DNA of 64,000 nt, from assembly GCA_020744425.1 (NCBI GenBank), contig JAGMUV010000005.1:3658001-3722000 (forward strand), read 5' to 3'. The translations under genes and the position numbers were made by a program. Below the pieces are notes generated by a model. It saw nothing but the letters and a program-made list of their open reading frames with translations, did no database searches and was not told the DNA's origin. Shown piece after piece: positions 55,683 through 64,000 of this stretch. Source of the stretch: Dactylonectria macrodidyma (lineage: Eukaryota; Ascomycota; Sordariomycetes; Hypocreales; Nectriaceae). How positions within the stretch are numbered: the stretch's first letter is position 1; each line of letters begins with the position of its first letter.

Positions 55683-58023
55683 TGCTGGCCTTGGAGCGAC
55701 GCATTGTGACGGGATGAAACGACTTCCTCCAATGAAAGAATAATGATCAGCTGCATGTGCGCGCGACCTCAGCAAATGAGTCGGCGGGTGGGTAAGGAGT
55801 CGGTCTGACAGCAAAGCCCGTGCAAGGTGATGTAACCAAGAAAGGGCAGGCAGCAGATGACGGAAGTCTTCTATGTTGTGGCCGCTGATGGTTGGTTGGT
55901 TGATGCAGCGAGAATGCCAGAGTGTGGGTGTGAGTACGGGTGAGGGTGAGGGTGAGGATGAGAGTGAGGTAATGAGGCAGAAACGGTCACACCCGACGCG
56001 TGTCCATGCTTCACGCTCCATGCTCCATCTGTTACGGAACCGAAGGCCGTTGTGCCCGACGCTGGCGAAACTGGCCGAAGCGCCCGTGTTTGTGCTGCCG
56101 CTGTCCCGTTCGAGACATTTGCTGTCGGTCGGTGACGGAACGTGATGAAGCACCTCAGTGATGGAAATGTGATTTGGAGATGAAGCTCTGACAGGGTTGC
56201 AGGTGGCAAGGGTTGAGGTGTTGTAGGCGCTGAGATCGCTGAGAGACCACTGAGACAGGGCGGGCCAGCGGGTGAGGGCGAGGGCGGGGGCCGTGCTGGA
56301 CGAACCACACCGGCGGAGGGGCCCGAGTTGCATTGCTGTGCCAGGTCGAGAAATCATCCGATTTTGGGCGTATCACACCCTGGAGAACTTGAGAACCCGA
56401 GTGTGTCGCTTCTGCCTTGTCTTGCGATATTCCGATCAGTATTGGAGCGGGAAGCAAGACAAGACAGAGCGTTCGGATTTTGTAACACGACACATGCCCA
56501 ACTGCCGTCAGGCATCTATCCCGTTCTACCTAGGTCGTCGGTCGTCGCAGTCTTCCTAAGGCACCAACCGTAGTCCACAGAGCTCGCAGAACATGATGCA
56601 GAAAACAGTCCCACTGTCTCGCCCCCCTTGCGAGTTGCGACCAGAATCCAGTCCTACTAGATTGAGGTCCATGCTGCTGCTGAAAATGGACTGGTGGACC
56701 CATGGATCTTTCTTTTTCTTTGAATTAAGACGATCATCAATTTTAGAGCGCCAAGGGAGGCCAGGCCGGGTGGTTGGCATGTACCGTGAATGTACCTGAC
56801 AAGCGCCTAAGTCCCAACCCGGAAGTGGCATCGCACCCACTACTTGCCATCGACTAGAATTAGATGGTCTTGATGTACGAATAATCACAACCCCCATGGA
56901 CCCTTATGTTAGCTATCTTATTTTAAACAAAATGCTCACACAATCACTAGATGCTGCCACTTCCTTGATTAAAAAGAGCGAGGCCCGCCGTCTGTGCAAC
57001 TCAATGAAAAGAGGCCCTCGCCAATCACTCCAATTGACCTCCAGCCCTCGAGTTGATTGATCCACCCAGCGGGTGAGTAGTGGAGCATCGGCACTTGAGG
57101 GCGCAGTACATGTGAGATACCTCGTGTCGCTAACTCCCTTGGCCCTTGTCTTGTCTGGCCGCCTTCGAGGGACTAATAAAAACACCGACAAGAAAAGAAA
57201 CGAAAAAAAAGAAGCTGGAGACTTACCGACACGGCTGATGAGAGGCGCCACCTGTTTTTACCAGTCTCGACTTGGCAATCTACTTGACATGTATGTCTTT
57301 GCGCTCCTACAACGTGACGCGGTCGCAGACTCTTTTCGATATATCACTCCCTGCGTGCAAGTGTCTTATTATCGAAACGTGGCTGACATCGCTTAAAGTG
57401 CAGCACAGCATCAGGCTCTCTCGGGACAAGTGCCGATTCTGCCTTGAGGTGTTCTCCCTGCCAGCAGAGGCCAGCCAGCTCAAGTTCTAATAGACGGCAT
57501 CACAGCAAAGCACCAGCTTTCTTAGTGCAACCAGAGCTTGAAAGGGTACCTACAAGTCACCTACAGCAGTACAGTTGGCCGCAACAGAAATCGCAGCAGC
57601 GCCGCCCGTCCGTCATGTTACTGTAGGTACCTATACGCAGAAAAACCCAAACAAACACACATCCATCCCAGAAGCGCCATCGATCCTGGACCTAAGCCTG
57701 GGCCTAAATCTGGAACCTGAACCTGATCATACCCATCCACTCGCGAGCGCGGCGCGTGCTACATTTCGCTCCTACATCGCCGCCGACCGACCGGGGTTTC
57801 GCTTTAATCGCTACCTTTCTTTTCATCCATCCTCATCGTCATCTCCGTTTCCATCTTCGCCTTCTTTTAATCTACCTCCCTGGTGTTGTCTGGACGAGCT
57901 GCTAAAGAAGGACACCGCCCACACCTATGCTTATTTCTTCGCCTACCTACCATACCTACCTACACAGACCACGCACACCCCGAAGAACTAGCTTTTGATC
58001 CTCGACTTATCTCGGTCTTCATC
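55683..58023. promoter_or_regulatory. 2.3-kb intergenic region between Zn2Cys6 gene and NYN/CCCH gene
   Basis: No gene is supported. A GTGAGG-type hexamer tract lies at about 55930-55972. TACCTAC words cluster at 57545-57561, 57624-57633 and 57943-57963, close to the next gene's start, and probably belong to its promoter and leader. Confidence 0.5.
55930..55972. repeat. GTGAGG hexamer tract
   Basis: About six imperfect GTGAGG/ATGAGA units. It gives long but meaningless frames on the minus strand (Ser-Pro/His-Pro repeats). Confidence 0.7.
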
Positions 58024-60110
58024 ATGACGGCCCCCTTCATGGACTTGGTCCAGCGTTGTCAGACGCTGCAAGCCTATCAAGATACCAGCGGCGAATTGAT
58101 TAAGGTGCGTTTTTGCAGCGTGATGCTCCCCGCTCCCTGCTTTCTGCCTGCTGGCTTCAGCCAGCTTTCGGCCTGATTTTCTTGTGCCTGTTTTCTGCTC
58201 CCAGCTTCTTTCAACATGCGCCCCTCGCACAAACCCGCTTCCCCTCGCACACATCTATGCCCTCGAGCGCCTGGGCGGCCTTCTGATCTGTACATCGACT
58301 CCTTCCAACAGCTCCATGTCTCTGTCTCTATCCATGCCCGTCTATAGATGCATTTCTATGTGCATAACTTGACAGCTGCTAACATAGCTCTCTTGCTGCT
58401 CCGTAGGATATATTAGTCTATGCCCAAGATATCGAGACCACCCTACGAGACGAAAACCGGCGATTGACCGAGCGATTGCGCAATACAGAACTCGACCTCG
58501 ATGACGCGACACAATCAAGACGAGAGCTCCAGCAGCGCGTACAGAAATACGAAGCTCAGATGCAATACATCGTGAACCAGAATGATAATCTGAAGGTAGA
58601 CATGGGTCTTTGCCCTGCTCTGTTCGGATTAGAGGACTAAGCGCACTAGAACCGTAACCCCTACGTTTTGATCCTGATAGATGGCGATGGCCTTTTGGTG
58701 CGTTCCCAACTCTTCAACTCAGGTCTGTCCGCCAGCTCACTGACTCGACTCTTACCCCTACAGTTCCAGGAACATTTGATCAGAGAACGAGTCGAGGGAG
58801 GCAAAAAGGCCGCCTATGCTCTCCGAGCCGCCGTAGCAGAACATGTCGGTGATCGGGCCGACGAGCTGGAGATTGTGGCTCGAGTAGTCGCCAACGTCAG
58901 CGGTTTGGGCAAGGCCATGCTTCGCGATGGCTGCCTCGATAATTCAGCCGACTTCAAGGACTTTACATTAGGATTTACGCAGGCCAAGGCCTCGTTTGAT
59001 TTTATTGATGTCGGCTACGGCAAGGAACGAGCCGACTCCAAGATCAAAGGTGTGTGTGTATGTGTGTTGAGCATGGCCTTATAACATGGCCGCGATTTCA
59101 ATCATCCAATCGACGCTCCCAGAATAAGAGCCCCGGAATGCTGACGCAGACTTAAAAGAAACCACGCGATGGCATTTGCAGAACCATAACTGTAAACAGA
59201 TCCTTTTAGGTATCTCACACGATGCCGGGTACGCACCCTTCCTAGACGAGATCCTGACGGACAATGCCTCCCGACAGAGGGTCTCGGTGCTGGAGGGTTA
59301 CCCCACGGTCCGCGAGCTAAAATCAACCAATGTCAACATTCAGCGATTTAGCAGCGACCTGTTTCGCCAAAGCAAGCTTGTGGATAGGTCAGCGATCATC
59401 TCGCTCCCGAAGCCCGAGCCGCCGAACTCGGCCCCGGATGTCTTGACGCCTGCCGCAAGTACTGCTTCATTGTCACCTCCGCTTGCCCCAGCCGTGACCG
59501 CAACGACGACACCGATTGCCCCGGCCGCTCCGACGGCTGCACCGACGACTGCTCCGACGCCCGCGGCTAGCACATCTTCTTATGCCAACGTCATGGCCAC
59601 TGCTAGCCCGCCACCAAAAATGGTTATACCCTTGGCACCGAAACCTACGAAAAAGGCCTCGGTCCCGGCACCGGCACCGACGTGGAGTCCTGGCCCGCGG
59701 GGCTACGACGAATCGATATCAGTTGGCCAGCTAGCGATGGACAGTATCAAACGTCGCAAAGAACATAATAAGCTTTGCAACAACCATTATCTCCGTGGCC
59801 CATGTACTAAGATCGACACATGTTGTTTCGTGCATAACTACAAGCCGACCCGTGAAGAGATTCGCGCGCTCGCCATGCTCTCTCGGCTCAACCCATGCAC
59901 GCGGGGCCAAGATTGCGAAGTGGAGGACTGCATTTACGGCCACCACGTGAGTCATGATGGATATTCTTGTATCCTAGAAGCTTTTGCTAACGAGAATCAC
60001 AGTGCCCGAGTTTCAGAGACGGTGTATGCGGCCACCCGTATTGCAGGTTCCCAGTGGATGCGCATCCGCCGGGGACCAAATTTAAGAACTCGCAAATCCG
60101 CGATAACTAA
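58024..60110 (+). CDS. Predicted NYN/PIN-like nuclease domain with CCCH zinc fingers
   Basis: About 502 residues. Exons are 58024-58104, 58407-58595, 58650-58697 (48 nt), 58764-59049, 59150-59946 and 60003-60110; phases close. Residues 1-90 form a coiled coil (DIETTLRDENRRLTERL). The next 170 residues read like an NYN/PIN nuclease: VLILIDGDGLLF (first acidic site), FIDVGYGKERADSKI (second), and ILLGISHDAGYAPFLDEIL (third, compare S-x-D-x-x-x-x-P-L). A Thr/Pro/Ala-rich linker follows (about 305-370). The C-terminus has three Cys/His clusters: CNNHYLRGPCTKIDTCCFVH, CTRGQDCEVEDCIYGHH and CPSFRDGVCGHPYCRF. I recall this arrangement in uncharacterised fungal CCCH proteins. RNA binding and cleavage are inferred, not shown. 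Exon 5 has two in-frame acceptors nine bases apart. Confidence 0.87.
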
Positions 60111-61031
60111 TGGCGGAGCGGGACACCAATATGTCCACCGGACTTCTTGGACATAATAAAAGATAGCTTAAGTATTTATTGGGTTGCGTTTCGGGAGAGT
60201 CGAATGCGTTCTGCCTTGTCATGACAGCGGGTTTAGGGATTGTCCCAATCCTAGAAGAGAGCAGGGCAGAGACGTTACGGTGCGTATGAGGGGCTTCGCA
60301 AACAGACAGATTTTGTTGGGCATCTATGGGGGACTTGAAAGACGAGGTGGTTAAATTGAGGTGATCTAGGCATGCTTGAAGCAGATATGAGGAATGTTAG
60401 TCGTATGTGTTGACAGTGGTGGTGGTTGTGGTGGTGGTTGTGGGTGATCTATTCCAGTTGGGCATCGAGGCCTGACACAATCCGTTGATTGCTCAGACTT
60501 GGTCGACCAGGTGTTGACAAAGGAGATGAATTACCATATTGTAATTGATTTTCTCTCGACTGTAAAGAGTTTTTTATATGATCCTCGTTTAGGTTGGCCA
60601 TTGCTTTGATGAGCATCGTTTTGGTATCCAGCCTGGGTACCCAGATACTTGATAGATAGATGCCTTAGTTAAGGGACTCACCAACCTTATCGATAAGTGC
60701 TACCCCACAATTTTGGCAATATATTCCTGCCAACCCCCACCACCCTCCTCCACCCTATTGAGCCAATCCACCAACCCCACCATTGAGACGGAAATCCAAT
60801 ACCTGGCCCGTCCCATCTTGAGGCTCAAGCCAACGGGATCACGAGCTGCATTCGACTCCTCATCACCTGCTTCACCACCTCGGCTTCCACCTCAACGTCC
60901 TCTATTCGACCACCTCACACACTCCCTCTCGCCATCGTCGACGTCTGTCCCGCCATCAGTCACGAGTCACCGCGCCCGCAATCCATCTCGCCTCGTCTCG
61001 TTCGCCATCCCCCACTCCCTCCACACCAATC
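60111..61031. promoter_or_regulatory. Intergenic region upstream of sec65
   Basis: 921 bases. A GGTGGTTGT-like tract lies at about 60417-60445 and C/T-rich sequence precedes sec65. No gene is seen. Confidence 0.5.
60417..60445. repeat. GTGGTGGTTGT-type tract
   Basis: Short G/T repeat units in tandem, strand-asymmetric, in a non-coding gap. Confidence 0.65.
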
Positions 61032-61865
61032 ATGTCCCATCCACGGATAGAAGAGGTCTCGGACAGCGACCTCGACACTGACCCCGAGGAGGCCGACATT
61101 GACGACTTTGACGATGCCGACATCATGCGCCGCGTGCCCGATCCGGCCCCGGCGAAACCCGCCGCTGCCACCGCTCCGTCCGGCGCCGCGTCCCACATCC
61201 TCAACCCGGCAGCAATGCCGCAGCCGCAAACGTCGACGCTGCCCCAGGCGGCCGACCGCTCCGCCTACGCCGACTTCCAGTGCCTGTACCCAGTCTACTT
61301 TGACGCCGCGCGCTCCCGCGCCGAGGGCCGGCGCGTGCCCGCCGAGCTGGCCGTCAAGGACCCCCTTGCCCGAGAGATCGCAAACGCCTGCTCGCGGCTC
61401 CGGCTGCCCACGCTCTTCGAGCCCGAAAAGGTGCACCCCAAGGATTGGGCCAACCCGGGCCGCGTTAAGGTCGGCCTGAAGAAGGCCCACGGCACCCCCA
61501 TCAACAACAAGCACCACCTGTACCGCCTCGTCGCCGAGCACCTGCAGGAGAACCCGACCACGGCCGACAGTCCGGGCCTGCGCGTCCGCATCGGCGGCGT
61601 CCTGCAGCCCGACCCAGCCAAGCCCTACCCCAAGCCCGCTGTCCCCCGCGGCTGGAAGATGGGCGAGCTCGTACCCTACCTCAGCGCCGCCATGACCGGC
61701 GGTGGTGTTTCTGAGAACCTCTTCAAGGACATGATGAAGGAGATGCAGGGCGGCGGCGACCCTATGGCCGCCCTCATGGGTGCCCAGGCTGCCGGCGCCG
61801 AGGAGAGCGGCGGCGGCGGCGGTGGAAAGAAGAAGAAGGAGAAGAAGGGCAAAGCCCGGGCATAG
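61032..61865 (+). CDS. sec65: Signal recognition particle subunit Sec65 / SRP19
   Basis: Binds SRP RNA and helps load SRP54, for co-translational targeting to the ER. 277 residues, no intron. The acidic N-terminus (EEVSDSDLDTDPEEADIDDF) and an Ala/Pro linker precede the SRP19 fold at about 77-200. That fold shows DFQCLYPVYFDAARSRAEGRR, VPAELAVKDPLAREIANACS, LFEPEKVHPKDWANPGRVKV, and HHLYRLVAEHL, the RNA-binding surface of the family. The C-terminal third includes PRGWKMGELVPYLSAAMTGG and ends in a Gly run and a Lys-rich tail (KKKKEKKGKARA), also found in other fungal Sec65 proteins and suited to RNA binding. It is convergent with the dynactin gene. Confidence 0.95.
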   Translation: MSHPRIEEVSDSDLDTDPEEADIDDFDDADIMRRVPDPAPAKPAAATAPSGAASHILNPAAMPQPQTSTLPQAADRSAYADFQCLYPVYFDAARSRAEGRRVPAELAVKDPLAREIANACSRLRLPTLFEPEKVHPKDWANPGRVKVGLKKAHGTPINNKHHLYRLVAEHLQENPTTADSPGLRVRIGGVLQPDPAKPYPKPAVPRGWKMGELVPYLSAAMTGGGVSENLFKDMMKEMQGGGDPMAALMGAQAAGAEESGGGGGGKKKKEKKGKARA

Positions 61866-62332
61866 GGGACTCTAGGACGTTTCGGTGATTTGATACTACG
61901 TGGGGTGTTGTTGTTGATGCTCTTGTTGTATGGTAGAACAATATCAACACCAAGGTGGAAACATCATGAGACATGCTGGCATCGGACGGACGCACGCGGG
62001 TTCTGGGACCAAGAGATACCATGGATCGGGGTACGACCATCGCGCACGGGAAAGGAGGTGCGTAGGAAGAAACCCAACAGAAGAAATTCGACAGACAAAA
62101 AGGCTCGCCATTTTGCGGAGCTTTTTTTTTTTACAGGCTCCGTTCTGCTACGGATTGATCATTGTTCGCTTTCGTACGACATGTTAGGGACATGTTAGAT
62201 AGGGGAAAGAAGTAGTAAAAAGAGAACAAGCACTACAAGTACAAGTCGATAAAAAAGACCCCGGGGTATGTGTGTAGCTGCTACGCTGGCTCGCTCGCTC
62301 GTTGCGCCTGGTCCTCGTCTGTGCCTCTATCA
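61866..62332. other. Convergent 3' gap sec65 / dynactin
   Basis: 467 bases with a 13-14-T run near 62124. No gene is seen. Confidence 0.5.
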
Positions 62333-64000
62333 TCATACAGCCTGCACCCGGCGGCCCTGAAGAGCTTCCCACTCGCGCGATCCCACAATCTGCACCTCCC
62401 GACCGGTCCCGGGCACCATCTTTCCGTCCGCGCCGGCCATCTTGATGCGGAGCCGCGCGGTCGCCGCTGCTGCCGGGTTGCTGCGGCCTGCTGTCTTGCG
62501 CAGGTCTGCGGCCCCGGCCTGTTTTCGGAGCACGTCGGCCTTCTGGAGGACCGAGTCCTTCCAGCCGGCCCATGCGGCAAAGTCCTCGGCCTGCTTGGCG
62601 GCATGGTACTGTGGCGTCGAGCGAGCGGGCTTCCAGGCGAGCAGGTTCAGCGGCATCGAAGCGTAGTCGTAGACCTTGGCCAAGGACGCCATCTTGAGGA
62701 GCTCGCCGAGGACGTCCTTGCCCTCGGTTGCAATCAGAGTCTTGCGCTGCTCAGCGACGTTGGCAGGCTTCTTGAGAGGCTCGGCCAGCCAGTCGTAACT
62801 GGGCTGCTCCACCATGCGTGCCCGACGGTTGTCCTCGCGGAGGTAACGCACCGCCGACTGCAGGCTCTCGATGTCGTCCTTGAGGGCGTCCATCTCCCTA
62901 GCCGTGGCGACGGCACGCTCTTGACCAGCCTTGGCTCCAGCAGCGTCAGCGCCGTCAGCAAAGGCCCGGCTATCGCTAGCAATCTTCTTCCACTTGTCAC
63001 GCTCCGATTCGAGCGTCTTGAGCTCACGGTCTTGCTTCTCAATATCCTCCTTGAGGCTGCCAACCTGCTGGCCTGTCGCCTCAAGCTGGCTCTGGAGTTC
63101 GGTGATACGCTCAATGTTAGACTGAGCGTCCCGCATTCTGGACTCGAGCGTCTCGATCTTGAGAACAGCCGTGCTGAGATGCTCGTCACGCTGAGCAATC
63201 GTGCGACGGGCCTCGCTGTGTTCCTCCTTAAGGCGACGCAACTCATCTTCGGCGTCAATGGGAACGGTTTTGAGGGCCTTGAGCTCCTGAGATCGCATCT
63301 TCCAAGGTGCTGGGTTAACGTCAAACTCTTGGGTCTGTTCAAGATCCGTGGCCAACGAAGCCAGGTCGGTGATCTGAGTTGTCAGAGCCTTTAGTTTGGC
63401 GAGGTAAGTAGAGAAGAGGTCGGACTCGTTAGATGAACTCGTGACGAGAACTGTTTTTCGAATCGAGCTTTGCACCTCTTCGAAAGTAAAAGGCTCGGTC
63501 CTGCTCTCGTCCGAGGTTAACAGCTCGTGTAGGCCAAGACCGATTTGCCGTGCCAGATTTGCAAGTTCCCGAGTCGCACTGCCGCATTGCTCAAATGCAT
63601 CAATCGTCTCTGGTAGCAGCGAGAGAGATCGAGTCTTGAGGTCCTCGAGTGCACGCACAGCCTTGCCGGCGATAACCTTGGCACCCCTAGTCTGGGTAAC
63701 AACAAGGTCCGTCTTCTTTACGAAGAACTGTGCCAACTCCTCCTCGTCGCCCTCACAGGGAACCACTCGTTGCACCAGACCTCGGAGGGTGTTGAATGTA
63801 GATGCTGCCGATTCGAGATGACTCTGCATGACCAATGTCCTTACATACACATCATCAGCATAGTTGGACAGGTCACCCGAGATGTGAACCTCGGCGAGAT
63901 GAGAGAGCAATGCGATGGTGCGTTGAAGCTCGTCCGCACACTTCTTCTCCTTGAGCTCGTCTCGGCGCAATCCATCGATCCACACGTTCAATGCACGCTC
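62333..64000 (-). CDS. Dynactin large subunit p150Glued, C-terminal part
   Basis: Subunit of dynactin that couples dynein to cargo and microtubules (yeast Nip100, Neurospora ro-3). The frame is open from the window edge to the stop at 62333, so the N-terminal CAP-Gly domain and first coiled coil lie outside. The 555 visible residues start with the globular dynactin domain (ADELQRTIALLSHLAEVHISGDL, LESAASTFNTLRGLVQ, FVKKTDLVVTQTRGAKVIAGKA). A long coiled coil follows (SRMRDAQSNIERITELQSQLE to ESERDKWKKIASDSRA), then the conserved C-terminal region WLAEPLKKP and AKVYDYASMPLNLLAWKPARSTP. No intron is seen in this part. It is convergent with sec65. Confidence 0.93.
   Translation of the reverse strand, partial: ERALNVWIDGLRRDELKEKKCADELQRTIALLSHLAEVHISGDLSNYADDVYVRTLVMQSHLESAASTFNTLRGLVQRVVPCEGDEEELAQFFVKKTDLVVTQTRGAKVIAGKAVRALEDLKTRSLSLLPETIDAFEQCGSATRELANLARQIGLGLHELLTSDESRTEPFTFEEVQSSIRKTVLVTSSSNESDLFSTYLAKLKALTTQITDLASLATDLEQTQEFDVNPAPWKMRSQELKALKTVPIDAEDELRRLKEEHSEARRTIAQRDEHLSTAVLKIETLESRMRDAQSNIERITELQSQLEATGQQVGSLKEDIEKQDRELKTLESERDKWKKIASDSRAFADGADAAGAKAGQERAVATAREMDALKDDIESLQSAVRYLREDNRRARMVEQPSYDWLAEPLKKPANVAEQRKTLIATEGKDVLGELLKMASLAKVYDYASMPLNLLAWKPARSTPQYHAAKQAEDFAAWAGWKDSVLQKADVLRKQAGAADLRKTAGRSNPAAAATARLRIKMAGADGKMVPGTGREVQIVGSREWEALQGRRVQAV

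Noticed and set aside
55497..56357. 286-codon minus-strand open frame overlapping the end of the Zn2Cys6 gene
   Set aside because: It overlaps a well-supported exon antisense, is stretched by the GTGAGG repeat, and shows no conserved motif.
1..64000. Secondary-metabolite cluster, transposon or CRISPR array
   Set aside because: No polyketide, peptide or terpene synthase, no transposase, no long terminal or inverted repeats and no spaced repeats were seen. The single Zn2Cys6 factor and aminotransferase are far apart and have housekeeping neighbours.

Overview
The window is nuclear DNA of a filamentous ascomycete, most likely a sordariomycete. The evidence is single-copy fungal genes with short (about 50-100 nt) GT-AG introns, an intronless pyr4-type OMP decarboxylase, HET-C, a CYS-3/MetR-type bZIP, and long promoter-like gaps between genes. 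Both strands are used and there are no operons. I recognised no transposon, CRISPR array, rRNA or tRNA, and no polyketide or peptide synthase cluster. The exon structures below come from reading splice sites by eye and checking that every phase closes.

Layout. 1-6.2 kb: the 5' two thirds of ribonucleotide reductase large subunit (minus), a TATDN1-type TatD nuclease (plus) and the inner-kinetochore protein Chl4/CENP-N (minus). 6.2-10.1 kb: a long gene-free stretch. 10.1-16.1 kb: the sulfur regulator CYS-3/MetR with a 762-nt intron, a small protein of unknown function and a PLP aminotransferase with a 13-nt exon. 16.1-20 kb: a second long gene-free stretch. 20-28 kb: a vWA-domain protein, a 720-residue coiled-coil protein of unknown function, and the Rsd1/RBM39 splicing factor, which has a GC-AG intron. 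28-40 kb: OMP decarboxylase, sphingolipid hydroxylase Scs7, HET-C with a Gly/Tyr/Gln-rich tail, and mitochondrial PP2C phosphatase Ptc6. 40-49 kb: a BTB-like protein, then iron permease Ftr1 and ferroxidase Fet3, divergent across 3.6 kb that carries four iron-repressor GATA sites. 50-64 kb: phosphatidylinositol synthase, a Zn2Cys6 regulator with a poly-Gln tract, a predicted NYN-type nuclease with CCCH fingers, SRP subunit Sec65, and the C-terminal part of dynactin p150Glued.

How the genes work together. Most are independent housekeeping genes. The one clear functional unit is ftr1/fet3: Fet3 oxidises Fe(II) at the cell surface and passes Fe(III) to Ftr1, and the shared intergenic region looks iron-regulated through an SREA/Sre1-type factor. 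The most promising less-described items are the coiled-coil + NYN-like + CCCH protein (an architecture that recalls Regnase), a possible second CYS-3 isoform starting inside its long intron, and a strict 15-bp minisatellite in the promoter shared by rsd1 and pyr4.
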